A program made the position numbers and the translations under genes. From contig JAFAGR010000080.1 of the NCBI GenBank assembly GCA_023422565.1, positions 1 through 33,373 of the forward strand: a stretch of 33,373 nucleotides of DNA. The letters are read 5' to 3'. Position 1 is the stretch's first letter; each line of letters opens with the position of its first letter. Positions 24,286 through 33,053 of this stretch are shown one piece after another. The DNA is from Bacteroidota bacterium. GTDB lineage: Bacteria > Bacteroidota > Bacteroidia > Chitinophagales > Chitinophagaceae. The notes under the pieces were generated by a model. It was not told the DNA's origin. It saw only the letters and a list, made by a program, of their open reading frames with translations, and searched no databases.

Positions 24286-26276
24286 TGCTTATTTGTGCGT
24301 ACAGTTTTTTTATTGTTGAGTAATAGATATCTCGATGTTTCGTAAAAAGCTTCCGCAAGTTTCTGCATTCTACGGCTAATACTATCGGAAATATTCTTTG
24401 CCACTTCCGGAGATGCATCCTTCATAGGCACCAGAACATCTTTGCCCGCGGCTGACCTTTCAAAGTAATATTCATTACCAACAAGCGCAAGGCTGCGCGT
24501 GTCAGGGTTAGCAATAAAGGCATAACGTTCCTTATATGCGGAATCCGTGAGGTCTCGCCCCAGGGTGGTGTTGGTATGAGGCTGTCGAAGCAGTGCTGCG
24601 ATAGTAGGAAGTACATCCAATTGTGATGAAACTTCGTGTACGCGTTGGGGTTGTATATAGCCCGGGTAATAAAAAAGAAGCGGAACATGCTCCGAAACAA
24701 GTGCATGATCAGTATATACTGCGGGCAGCAGATTTTTTGCATCACCGGAGATCCCGTGATCTCCTATGAAAACGAACAAGGTGTTGCTGAAGTAATCTTC
24801 CTTCGCCGCAGCATGCATATATTGTTGTATGCAAAAATCCATATAGCGGAAAGCATTCAGCTCTTCGTTGTTTTCAAAACCGTATTTATTGAGCGAATCT
24901 TTAGGGAAGGAGAGCTTTTTGAAAAGAGGCAGGTCTTCTGAAGGTATGGTATAAGGGCGGTGATTGTTTGCGGTTTGAATTATAGCGAAAAACGGCTCTT
25001 TCTTTTCGGAAAGAATTTGATTCGATTCAAGAAAAAGATTTTTGTCGCTTATTCCCCACACATCCTCCTGGCTGGCTTTGAAATCTTCCTGTTCATAGAT
25101 ACGGATACCTTCCAGATTGTTGGTGAGTACGCCCCTTATGTTTGCCCAACTTGTATTGCCTCCCAAAAAATAAAACTTACTGTGCGAGCGAAAATCGTTG
25201 ATTATACTATGCTGATCAACCGCAAATGGATTACGGCTTGCGGTTTTAGGATTCTCCACATCAGGGATGCCGGTTATTGTTGCCCAGATGCCGCGCGCGG
25301 TACCCGTAGCGGGAGTAAAACACCTGTCGAAGAATAAACCGTGCCTGCTTATCGAATCAAAATATGGAGAAGGGTTTAACGGATTCCTCACCATACTGCT
25401 TTTGTACATGCTGTAACTTTCGCAGATCACGAGAACGACGTTGGGCTTCTTCACCAGCGTGTCTGAAAAATTTACGCTTCGTTTATAAGAAAGCGTTATG
25501 CTATCCGCCATCGGCAGGTCGAGGTATTGTGCCATTGTTGCATAATGGGCCCTTACCTTTTCTTCATCAAAGCCTGAATTGCGAAACTTCAGGGTGCTCA
25601 CAAAGCTTTGAAAAGGGTTTAACGCAGTCGCCGCTTTAAATTCATCTCCGAAGCGGTAGGCATCACTCCATCGCAAAGGAAACTGTGCCACACGGCCGAA
25701 AATGAACAAGCCCATCAGCAGGAAAAAAGTGATATGGTTTACCCTCCGGTATTTTCGCGACGGGGAAATCGGAAGTTTTAGTGCACCTGCCATGATCTTC
25801 TTCATCGCCATGTACCAAAAAAACAGCAGAGCAATCAGTATCACGCTAACTGCTAACACCGGGTATGATTCACCCATCATTTGGGCGGAGATCCCCGCAT
25901 CGCGGGCGAAATTGAGGACTGATGCATTCAGACGCACGCTGAGATAATCATAGTGATAGAAGTCTGCCACATAAAAAACCAGTGTAATAAAAAAAGCCAC
26001 CGACAGCACCGCCGGCCAAAATCTTCGGGCGGAATTATTTCTGAACGGATTGAAAAAAGGAATGGCTGTGAGCATGAACATCGCCATACCAATTATTCCG
26101 ACCACTCTCATATCATACCTTAAACCTAACAGGAATGCAGAGCCGCTAAAGGCGCGGTCTTCCGGCTTGTAATAATAAAAGAACAGAAAGCGGTAAAGCA
26201 CCATAAACAACAGGAACATCGCGGCAACGCGCAATATCCATCGAAGTGTGCGGGGCACTTTGTTCAATATTCCCAT
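24282..26276 (-). CDS. LtaS-like sulfatase-fold membrane protein, 664 aa (upstream copy)
   Basis: A paralogue of the neighbouring gene with the same architecture: several membrane helices in the first 200 residues, metal ligand E286 in LVICESYSMYKSS, likely nucleophile T326 in TGTARGIWATITG, and FVFIGDHGISGD. The two keep long shared segments (SDKNLFLE, FSIIQTANN/FAIIQTANN, SQLDVLPTIA). Both appear catalytically intact, so they may use different donors or acceptors. It is the first gene of the pair and diverges from PAP2 with 69 bp between start codons. Confidence 0.88.
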   Translation of the reverse strand: MGILNKVPRTLRWILRVAAMFLLFMVLYRFLFFYYYKPEDRAFSGSAFLLGLRYDMRVVGIIGMAMFMLTAIPFFNPFRNNSARRFWPAVLSVAFFITLVFYVADFYHYDYLSVRLNASVLNFARDAGISAQMMGESYPVLAVSVILIALLFFWYMAMKKIMAGALKLPISPSRKYRRVNHITFFLLMGLFIFGRVAQFPLRWSDAYRFGDEFKAATALNPFQSFVSTLKFRNSGFDEEKVRAHYATMAQYLDLPMADSITLSYKRSVNFSDTLVKKPNVVLVICESYSMYKSSMVRNPLNPSPYFDSISRHGLFFDRCFTPATGTARGIWATITGIPDVENPKTASRNPFAVDQHSIINDFRSHSKFYFLGGNTSWANIRGVLTNNLEGIRIYEQEDFKASQEDVWGISDKNLFLESNQILSEKKEPFFAIIQTANNHRPYTIPSEDLPLFKKLSFPKDSLNKYGFENNEELNAFRYMDFCIQQYMHAAAKEDYFSNTLFVFIGDHGISGDAKNLLPAVYTDHALVSEHVPLLFYYPGYIQPQRVHEVSSQLDVLPTIAALLRQPHTNTTLGRDLTDSAYKERYAFIANPDTRSLALVGNEYYFERSAAGKDVLVPMKDASPEVAKNISDSISRRMQKLAEAFYETSRYLLLNNKKTVRTNKQ

Positions 26277-26312
26277 ATAGAATAATTATGGCAGCGGCTA
26301 AATTAGTTTAAT

Positions 26313-26320
26313 TATTTTTG
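26313..26320 (+). promoter_or_regulatory. Candidate -7 element of the PAP2-CNNM pair
   Basis: TATTTTTG (TAnnTTTG), 25 bases before the PAP2 ATG at 26346, in the divergent region with the LtaS-like genes. Confidence 0.5.
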
Positions 26321-26345
26321 ACCGGATATCAAAGGCCGTTCCTTC

Positions 26346-26915
26346 ATGGATAAGATCATAGCGTTAGACAGGCAACTGTTCTCCAAATTGAACGGTGAAT
26401 GGCACTCCGCATTTTTCGACAGTTTTCTTCCCATCCTCCGCACTTCGCAAACCTCTTACGCGCTCTACATCTTTTTATTTGTATTTGTACTGCTGAACGG
26501 CGGAAAAAATAAATGGTGGTGGGTTCTTTTTGCAGCCCTCGTGCCGGTTCTCAGCGATTTTGTGAGCAGTGATCTTATAAAGGAGAATTTCTGGAGGGTA
26601 AGGCCGTGCCGGAATGAGAACCTTGAACCGCCCGCCCGCTTTCTCCTGGCATATTGCCCCGGAAGTTCGAGTTTCACTTCCTCCCATTCATTTACACATT
26701 TCTCACTTGGCGCCTTCTTCTATTTTACTTTGAAGCCTTTCTTCAAAAAATGGGCATTTTTATTTTTTGTCTGGGCCGGTGGTATAGCCTATGCCCAGGT
26801 TTATGTAGGCGTTCATTTTCCATTGGATGTGATTGCCGGTGCTTGTATTGGCTTTCTTTTCGGATATTTGCCCGCACGTTCGTTCAATAAACATTACGGA
26901 TTAGCACATATATAA
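26346..26915 (+). CDS. PAP2 family membrane phosphatase, 189 aa
   Basis: An integral membrane phosphatase of the type 2 phosphatidic acid phosphatase superfamily (lipid phosphate, undecaprenyl diphosphate or similar substrates). The tripartite motif is visible: K79-ENFWRV-R86-P87 (KxxxxxxRP); a variant of PSGH in SFTSSHSFTHF with H114; and YVGVHFPLDVIAG (the third-motif His and Asp). Several hydrophobic segments surround these. It diverges from the LtaS-like pair and is one base from the next gene, so it forms an operon with the CNNM/HlyC protein. A role recycling a lipid carrier or product of the LtaS-like enzymes is an inference. Confidence 0.9.
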   Translation: MDKIIALDRQLFSKLNGEWHSAFFDSFLPILRTSQTSYALYIFLFVFVLLNGGKNKWWWVLFAALVPVLSDFVSSDLIKENFWRVRPCRNENLEPPARFLLAYCPGSSSFTSSHSFTHFSLGAFFYFTLKPFFKKWAFLFFVWAGGIAYAQVYVGVHFPLDVIAGACIGFLFGYLPARSFNKHYGLAHI

Positions 26916-26916
26916 T

Positions 26917-28224
26917 ATGACGGAGATCTTTATTTTGTTTCTGCTGATTCTGATCAACGCATTTTTTGTAATCACTGAAATGGCTCTCGTAAGTGTCCGG
27001 AAAGCGAGGCTGGAAGCCATGAAAAACCGGGGCGATCAAAAAGCCGCGGCCGCATTAAAACTGGCGGAAAACCCTGAAACCTTCCTTTCAACTGTGCAGA
27101 TCGGCATCACCCTCGTATCTATCTTAACGGGTTTGTATTCGGGCGAGAAATTTGGTAAAGACCTCGAGCCTGCCATTGCGAGGATCGGCTTTTTGGAAGA
27201 ATACGCGGGGCCTATCTCCACCACCATTGTGGTTGTGCTTGTCACTTTTGCATCTATCATTCTGGGTGAACTGATTCCCAAAAGGATCGCCCTGCTTCGG
27301 GCGGAAAAGATTTCGCGGGCTGTTGCAGGACCGATGATGGTTCTTAGCCGGGTGGCCTACCCTATTGTGGCTTTGCTTTCCTTTATGTCAAACCTTATTT
27401 TCAGAATTTTTAAAATAAAGACCCATAGCGATTCAGCCGTAACGGAGGAAGAAATAAAAATGCTGATCAGTGAAGGAAGCGAGCATGGCGAAATTGAAGA
27501 AGACGAGAAGGAAATTATTGAACGGGTGTTTCACCTGGGAGACAGGAGTATCACTTCGCTAATGACGCACCGTACAGACATTGTTTGGGTTGATATGAGC
27601 GACACAGTCTCTCACCTCAAGAACCGTTTTGATCAGTTTATATTTTCAGCGTACCCTGTTTGCGAAGGCACGATCGATAACATCAAAGGGCTTGTCTATG
27701 TAAAAGACCTTCTCAAAGCGAGGCCCGAAATGACTATGGCCGAACTTGTCCGCCCCGCCATGTTTGTTCCCGAAAACAATACGGCTTACCAGCTTCTTGA
27801 AAAATTTAAAGCTACAAAAATTCATATCTGCTTTATAGTAAATGAGTATGGTACGCTTGAAGGAATGATCACACTAAATGATATTCTCGAAGCTATTGTG
27901 GGCGATGTATCGCAGGTTGGGCAGGAAGAATATGAAATTGTAGAAAGGGCAGACGGAACTTTCTTAGTGGATGCACAAATTCATTTTTACGACTTCCTCA
28001 GTTATTTTGAAAGAGGCGACTGGTTAAAAAATGAGGAGCAGGATTTTGATACGCTTGCCGGCTTTACCCTTCACCATCTTGAACACATACCTGTGGCAGG
28101 CGAAACCTTTGAGTGGCGCGACTTTCACTTTGAAGTGATGGATATGGACGGACAGCGGATCGATAAAATTCTCGTGAAAATTTCAGAAGGGCTGAAGGAG
28201 GAGATGTTGGAGAACGGAAGTTGA
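26917..28224 (+). CDS. CNNM/HlyC-CorC family transporter, 435 aa
   Basis: An inner-membrane protein with a CNNM (DUF21) transmembrane domain at about 1-185, a CBS-domain pair at about 205-330 and a C-terminal CorC/HlyC domain at about 345-425. Motifs include ITEMALVSVRKARLE in helix 1, ILGELIPKRIAL, EEEIKMLISEGSEHGEIEEDE, LMTHRTDIVWVD, FIVNEYGTLEGMITLNDILEAIVGD and FDTLAGF. CNNM proteins are Mg2+ or Co2+ efflux/resistance factors regulated by nucleotide binding to the CBS pair; the older hemolysin name is misleading. It starts one base after the PAP2 stop codon, so translation is probably coupled. Confidence 0.93.
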   Translation: MTEIFILFLLILINAFFVITEMALVSVRKARLEAMKNRGDQKAAAALKLAENPETFLSTVQIGITLVSILTGLYSGEKFGKDLEPAIARIGFLEEYAGPISTTIVVVLVTFASIILGELIPKRIALLRAEKISRAVAGPMMVLSRVAYPIVALLSFMSNLIFRIFKIKTHSDSAVTEEEIKMLISEGSEHGEIEEDEKEIIERVFHLGDRSITSLMTHRTDIVWVDMSDTVSHLKNRFDQFIFSAYPVCEGTIDNIKGLVYVKDLLKARPEMTMAELVRPAMFVPENNTAYQLLEKFKATKIHICFIVNEYGTLEGMITLNDILEAIVGDVSQVGQEEYEIVERADGTFLVDAQIHFYDFLSYFERGDWLKNEEQDFDTLAGFTLHHLEHIPVAGETFEWRDFHFEVMDMDGQRIDKILVKISEGLKEEMLENGS

Positions 28225-28226
28225 TC

Positions 28227-28258
28227 TGATGTGCTGATTTGCGGATGTGCAGATGTGC
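28227..28258. repeat. Octamer tandem array (TGATGTGC), four copies
   Basis: Units TGATGTGC, TGATTTGC, GGATGTGC, AGATGTGC start three bases after the CNNM stop codon. Unlike the other arrays, the period here is eight. Confidence 0.75.
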
Positions 28259-28285
28259 GAATCCCTCAGTTACTTTCGAATAAAG

Positions 28286-28341
28286 GTTACAGACTACAGA
28301 CTACAAAACTACTAACCAGGAACTAACAACTAGAAACTAAA
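28286..28341. repeat. Heptamer array, ACTACAG/AACTAAC-type, eight units
   Basis: Units GTTACAG, ACTACAG, ACTACAA, AACTACT, AACCAGG, AACTAAC, AACTAGA and AACTAAA keep a seven-base phase. The last units run through the stop codon of the DUF6702 gene (28330-28332) into its final codons. Confidence 0.75.
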
Positions 28342-28836
28342 CTCCGCCTCCCTATCGGGATTATCCAGTTTAAAACTTTTTCGTTTACCCCCCACCGTTA
28401 CATGCATCAGCGCGATCTGTTCAGGGTGAAAATCATACAGCAGGTCATTAACTACTTTAAGTTTTTTTAATGTATTCACATCCCGGCCTTCAAAATAAGC
28501 GATCACTCCTTCTTCGTCTGGCTCATATCCCAAAAAAACCAGTGGCACAACCTTCCCATCTGCTTCCAGTTTCAGGTGATTGAGAATATACTGCTCCACA
28601 TAAGGTTTCATCTCATTCACCCGCGCCGGATTCAGAAGATCGATCTTCTTACCCGTTACACTTTTCAATGTATTTTCAAAATCATCCGTAAAGATCTTAC
28701 AACTTACTTCCAGCGTTTGTGCCTTAGCGTTATGCTCAATTTCAGTAACCGTTACGTAATACGGATGCAGAACCGGCTTTGCTGAGGGCAATATCAGCGC
28801 AAATAATAAACACCACTTATATATGAATAAAGCCAT
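28330..28836 (-). CDS. DUF6702 family secreted protein, 168 aa
   Basis: An exported protein with signal peptide at 1-20 or so (FIYKWCLLFALILPSAK). The mature part starts HPYYVTVTEIEHN, then CKIFTDDFENTLKSVTGKKIDL, as in the DUF6702 family of Bacteroidota. The function is unknown. The gene is divergent from hupE/ureJ-like and M1 peptidase genes with 83 bp between starts, an arrangement I recall from other Bacteroidota. The last codons overlap a heptamer array, so the C-terminus (NPDREAEFSF) may partly derive from repeat sequence. Confidence 0.85.
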   Translation of the reverse strand: MALFIYKWCLLFALILPSAKPVLHPYYVTVTEIEHNAKAQTLEVSCKIFTDDFENTLKSVTGKKIDLLNPARVNEMKPYVEQYILNHLKLEADGKVVPLVFLGYEPDEEGVIAYFEGRDVNTLKKLKVVNDLLYDFHPEQIALMHVTVGGKRKSFKLDNPDREAEFSF

Positions 28837-28884
28837 TTAGCTAATGAATAAATTTATGAATGCCTTTATTGAATAAATTCGTTT

Positions 28885-28892
28885 CAAAAGTA
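28885..28892 (-). promoter_or_regulatory. Candidate -7 element of the DUF6702 gene
   Basis: TACTTTTG on the minus strand (TAnnTTTG), 48 bases upstream of the ATG at 28836. Confidence 0.45.
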
Positions 28893-28919
28893 ACCATAAG
28901 AAAGTAGCAAGCGCAGGTA

Positions 28920-29489
28920 ATGAACGATTTTAAGCTTTATTTTGAAACCGGTTGGGAGCATATTATAAGTAAGGAGGCCACCGACCATATTCTTTTCATC
29001 CTTGCCCTTGGAGCTGTTTACACGATGCGGCGCTGGAAACCGGTGTTGATATTGGTTACCGCATTTACTATCGGGCATTCCCTTACACTGGCATTAAGTG
29101 TGGCTGATATAGTGCGTTTCAGCAGCACGTGGGTTGAATTTCTGATACCGGTAACCATCGTGCTTACCTCTCTCTTTAACCTGATCAGGCCAGCGGAAGG
29201 AAATTATAAGATAAATTATTTGCTGGCACTGTTTTTCGGCCTGATCCACGGGATGGGATTTGCAAACACGATTCGCTTCATGCTTGCAGAAGACCAGCAG
29301 ATATTCGTTCCGTTGCTTGCCTTCAACTTAGGCCTGGAAGCCGGGCAGTTGATTTTAGTATTAGCGCTTTTAGCTATGCAATGGTTGATAGTGCAGAAAG
29401 CCGGGTTGAACCGGGTTTTATGGATCAGATTAATTTCTATAATAACATTAGCATGGGGAGGCTGGCTGGCATCGGGCCGTTTGCCATAA
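28920..29489 (+). CDS. HupE/UreJ family membrane protein, 189 aa
   Basis: A small polytopic inner-membrane protein of the HupE/UreJ group, some members of which move nickel or cobalt. It shows the opening GWEHIISKEATDHILFILAL, matching the family motif HxxxGxDHxLF with substitution of the glycine, then TIGHSLTLAL, FGLIHGMGFA and FNLGLEAGQL. Five or six hydrophobic segments follow. No hydrogenase or urease is in the window, so the metal-transport label is weak. It lies 18 bp upstream of the M1 peptidase and is probably co-transcribed with it. Confidence 0.9.
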   Translation: MNDFKLYFETGWEHIISKEATDHILFILALGAVYTMRRWKPVLILVTAFTIGHSLTLALSVADIVRFSSTWVEFLIPVTIVLTSLFNLIRPAEGNYKINYLLALFFGLIHGMGFANTIRFMLAEDQQIFVPLLAFNLGLEAGQLILVLALLAMQWLIVQKAGLNRVLWIRLISIITLAWGGWLASGRLP

Positions 29490-29507
29490 ACAATTAATAT
29501 TGCAGTT

Positions 29508-31856
29508 ATGTTGAAGCTATCTTTTTTGGGAAGTTTATTGATAATCGCTGCCGGACTAACGGCACAGGATATTCGTAATAATCCGGGCAGTAACCATGGT
29601 AACCGGTTTGAACAACTGGGCACCATATTGCCCACACCAAACGAATACCGCACGGCGAGCGGGGCTCCGGGTCCAAAATACTGGCAGCAAAGGGCTGATT
29701 ATGTGATCACTGCTGAACTTGATGAAGACAACCGCAGGCTGTTTGGAAAGGAAACGATCACCTATACAAATAACAGTCCCGACGAACTTACCTACCTCTG
29801 GTTGCAGCTCGACGAAAATCAACACAGTTCCACGAACAATTCCGGTTATCAAACCAGCAGTTCGCTGCCTTCGAGCCTTACCCCTTTTGAACTTGAAAGG
29901 CTGGAAGGAAAGAAAGACAGGGAATATGGCCACAACATTACAGCTGTAACAACCGCCACCGGCATAAAACTTCCTTATACCATCAATAAAACAATGATGC
30001 GTGTGGATCTTCCCTCGAAGCTCATGCCCGGGCAGAAGTTCATTTTTAAAGTGGATTGGAATTACAATATTGTTCCGCGGACAAAATACGGCGGGCGTGG
30101 CGGCTATGAATTTTTCCCGGAAGATGGCAACGACCTGTTCACCATCACGCAATGGTTTCCCAGGCTTTGCGTGTATAGCGACAACCAGGGCTGGCAAAAC
30201 AAACAATTCTCAGGCTCGGGTGAGTTCGCACTTGTGTTTGGTAATTACAATGTAACCATAACCGTTCCTGCAGATCACATCGTAATGGCTACAGGAGAAG
30301 GACAAAACTATCAGCAAGTACTTACGCCAACCCAGCATTCACGCTGGCAGAAAGCGCAGACCACAAAGGATGTAATTGAAATTGTAACACTAAACGAGGC
30401 GAAGGAAAAAGAAAAAACACGATCAAAACAAAAGAAAACCTGGGTATTTAAGGCAGATATGGTGCGCGATTTTGCCTGGGGCAGCTCGAGAAAATTTGTT
30501 TGGGATGCTATGCCCGTTTATGTGGAAGGAAAGAAAGTGATGTGCATGAGTGCCTACGGTAAGGAAGCTTACCATTTGTACCGGCGGTTCAGCACGAAGG
30601 TGGTTGCGCATACCATAAAAACGTATTCTGATTTTACCGTTCCATATCCCTATCCTGTTGCGCAAAGCATTGAAGCCTCTAACGGTATGGAGTACCCGAT
30701 GATCTGTTTCAATTTTGGAAGAACGGAAAAGGACGGAACTTATACCGAAGCAACCAAGAACGGTATGATTGGCGTGATAATTCACGAAGTCGGCCACAAT
30801 TTCTTCCCGATGATCATTAACAGCGATGAAAGACAGTGGACGTGGATGGATGAAGGGCTCAACACTTTTGTGGAATACCTCTCGGAAGAATTGTGGGATA
30901 ATAAATTTCCGGTTGGCCGCGGACCTGCATATAAGATCGTTGACTACATGAAGCTTCCGAAGAGCCAGCTCGAGCCCATTATGACCAACAGCGAGAACAT
31001 CATCCGCTTTGGGCCGAACGCATACCATAAGCCGGCAACCGGTTTAAATATTTTGCGCGAAACCATAATGGGCCGGGAATTATTCGACTTTTCCTTTAAA
31101 GAATATGCACGGCGGTGGGCTTTTAAACATCCGGCGCCTGCAGATTTTTTCAGAACGATGGAGGATGCCAGTGGAGAAGACCTCGACTGGTTCTGGCGGG
31201 GATGGTTCTATAACATTGATCCGGTTGACATTTCCCTGGATTCTGTTCGATGGGCAAACATGACGCTTGAAGGCGAAACTTCACGGGCGTCTTCGGAAAG
31301 GCGTGCAGTGGCCGATAAGCCTCTCCTGAACAATTACGAGGATATTTCCAAGGTGAGAAACAGGAATGACAAGAATATCCGCTTCGCTACGGATGCAGAT
31401 ACCAGCCTGCAAGACTTTTACTGGAAATATGCACGCGGGCTGGTTAAGGTTGACGAATCAGAAGTGGTACTTCCGGTTGCTGCAGTGGCAGACACTTTTT
31501 CAACTGAGGAAAAAATATCCCTTGCGGGAAGTAAATTTATTTACGAATTGTCTTTCACGAACAAGGGTGGCATGGTGATGCCGATAATATTGGAATGGAC
31601 TTTCAAAGATGGAACCACGGAAATTGACCGGATCCCGGCTCAGATCTGGCGCAAGAATGAAGACAACGTAACCAAGGTGTTCGTAAAAAATAAGGAGGTT
31701 GCGTCGGTTCGGCTTGACCCTATGCGCGAAACAGCAGACATTGATGAGTCAAATAATTCCTGGCCAAAGATGGACATGCCCGGCAAGTTTAAACTCTATA
31801 AAGACCGCGGAGCGCAACCAAAGAATCCCAACCCGATGCAGAGAAAAGCAAATTAA
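29508..31856 (+). CDS. M1 family metallopeptidase, 782 aa
   Basis: A secreted zinc aminopeptidase-like enzyme. It has a signal peptide (GSLLIIAAGLTAQD), an N-terminal beta domain, then the M1 catalytic core: the exopeptidase loop (SNGMEYPM; GAMEN-like), and HEVGH at 426-430 with the third ligand E449, giving HExxH-x18-E. The catalytic Glu is E427. A C-terminal beta-rich region (about 640-770) ends in a lysine/proline-rich tail. The C-terminus lacks a T9SS sorting domain, so it may stay periplasmic. In this arrangement (DUF6702, HupE-like, M1) the enzyme could process a metal- or peptide-related substrate, but none is known. Substrate preference cannot be read here. Confidence 0.93.
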   Translation: MLKLSFLGSLLIIAAGLTAQDIRNNPGSNHGNRFEQLGTILPTPNEYRTASGAPGPKYWQQRADYVITAELDEDNRRLFGKETITYTNNSPDELTYLWLQLDENQHSSTNNSGYQTSSSLPSSLTPFELERLEGKKDREYGHNITAVTTATGIKLPYTINKTMMRVDLPSKLMPGQKFIFKVDWNYNIVPRTKYGGRGGYEFFPEDGNDLFTITQWFPRLCVYSDNQGWQNKQFSGSGEFALVFGNYNVTITVPADHIVMATGEGQNYQQVLTPTQHSRWQKAQTTKDVIEIVTLNEAKEKEKTRSKQKKTWVFKADMVRDFAWGSSRKFVWDAMPVYVEGKKVMCMSAYGKEAYHLYRRFSTKVVAHTIKTYSDFTVPYPYPVAQSIEASNGMEYPMICFNFGRTEKDGTYTEATKNGMIGVIIHEVGHNFFPMIINSDERQWTWMDEGLNTFVEYLSEELWDNKFPVGRGPAYKIVDYMKLPKSQLEPIMTNSENIIRFGPNAYHKPATGLNILRETIMGRELFDFSFKEYARRWAFKHPAPADFFRTMEDASGEDLDWFWRGWFYNIDPVDISLDSVRWANMTLEGETSRASSERRAVADKPLLNNYEDISKVRNRNDKNIRFATDADTSLQDFYWKYARGLVKVDESEVVLPVAAVADTFSTEEKISLAGSKFIYELSFTNKGGMVMPIILEWTFKDGTTEIDRIPAQIWRKNEDNVTKVFVKNKEVASVRLDPMRETADIDESNNSWPKMDMPGKFKLYKDRGAQPKNPNPMQRKAN

Positions 31857-32089
31857 TGCGGTGACTGCTTTGGTACTTTTTTTGATTTTGTATAGCAAAT
31901 CTGGATTTTTATATTAGTTTTACGTTGAAAACCAAGAGCATTCCTCCCGGAACGCTCCCTGATCCAATCCTATCCAATATTACCTATCGCTAAAAAAATA
32001 TGCCGGCACCGCGTGCGCGTGTGTATTATTTTTCTTGGGAACCAGCCTTGTCCACAACCTAATTTTTTTTATTAACTCAAATTGTAAAG

Positions 32090-32986
32090 ATGAAAAATTT
32101 TACACTGGCTTTGTGCATGCTGGCTATTTCTTTTGGATCCTTCGCACAGGACTGCCCGGTGATTAATGCTACCGCGGTAAACACCAATGGCCCCGGCCAA
32201 TATGCCATCACGATCAATTATTCTGCTGACCCCGGCGTTAACCATATCAATATGGTTACGTTTTGCGCGTCAAACCCGTTGCCCTTTTTATTCACTACCG
32301 AATGTATTCCTGTTAACGGCAGCGGTACTACGGTTGTAAATGTGGATTGCGTTAACACACCTGTGGTGATCCTGGTTCCGGCGCCCGGCGAGTGTGGTAC
32401 CGGCTTCCCTTGTGCAGCCCCAACCTTTGTGTTTGGCCCGGCAGGCGGACCTTTACCGATCAAAATGAATTCTTTCTACGCCACCCGCGTAGGCACGCAG
32501 GTCAATCTATCTTGGAATACCGAGATCGAGATCAACGCGAAAGAATTTGTTGTTGAGAGAAAAACATCGGGGGATTTTACCACTGTAGCCACTGTAGCTG
32601 CAACTAATATCACTGAAGGAAGCAAATACACTTATAGCGACAGGAACATGGAGGCGGGAGTTACACAATACCGCATTAAAATGGTTGACCTTGACGGAAC
32701 CTATCGCTATTCAGAAGTTCGCGCAGTGAAAGGTGCGGGAACAAAAGCTGATTTTACTGTTTTTCCTAACCCAAGTTATGGTGAAGCTAACCTGAACATC
32801 ACCGATGTTTCTGAGAACACAGAAATTCAGGTGTATGATAATGCAGGAAGAATGGTGAGGAGAATTTCAAACATCAATAAGAATAATGTTTCTCTGGACA
32901 ACCTTCAAAAAGGTATGTACATGATCCGTTTAGTGGATACAAAAACGGGTGAGATTGTAACTAAAAAATTATCAGTTCTTAATTAA
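32090..32986 (+). CDS. T9SS type A sorting-domain secreted protein, 298 aa
   Basis: Exported by Sec (signal peptide MKNFTLALCMLAISFGSFAQ) and then the type IX system. The N-terminal half is Cys-containing and Ig/FN3-like with no recognised enzyme motif. A fibronectin-like segment (LPIKMNSFYATRVGTQVNLSW...YRIKMVDLDGTYRYS) lies at about 125-215. The last 75 residues are a type A C-terminal domain: FTVFPNPSYGEANLNI, QVYDNAGRMV, LQKGMYMIRLVD, then KKLSVLN. It is likely attached at the surface or released. The 233-bp gap before it (31857-32089) holds no gene; it contains a weak hairpin at 31936-31957 and a near match to the -7 element, neither strong. Confidence 0.88.
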   Translation: MKNFTLALCMLAISFGSFAQDCPVINATAVNTNGPGQYAITINYSADPGVNHINMVTFCASNPLPFLFTTECIPVNGSGTTVVNVDCVNTPVVILVPAPGECGTGFPCAAPTFVFGPAGGPLPIKMNSFYATRVGTQVNLSWNTEIEINAKEFVVERKTSGDFTTVATVAATNITEGSKYTYSDRNMEAGVTQYRIKMVDLDGTYRYSEVRAVKGAGTKADFTVFPNPSYGEANLNITDVSENTEIQVYDNAGRMVRRISNINKNNVSLDNLQKGMYMIRLVDTKTGEIVTKKLSVLN

Positions 32987-33025
32987 AAAAGTTTTTTGAC
33001 GAGTCCTGTAGAGTCGTCTGAACGA

Positions 33026-33053
33026 GGGTCGCCAGCAGTGGTGGCCCTTTTTT
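33026..33053 (+). terminator. Terminator of the T9SS type A gene
   Basis: An 8-bp stem with two wobbles (GGGTCGCC / GGTGGCCC), loop AGCAGT, then six T at 33048-33053. It ends 67 bases after the stop codon and abuts a heptamer array. Confidence 0.85.

Noticed and set aside
26917..28224. Hemolysin (toxin) label for the CNNM protein
   Set aside because: The domain order CNNM-CBS-CorC/HlyC is that of a divalent-cation efflux factor; no toxin features are visible.
31936..31957. Hairpin GAGCATTCC / GGAACGCTC after the M1 peptidase gene as a terminator
   Set aside because: The stem has an A-C mismatch and no T run follows, so it is not listed as a feature.
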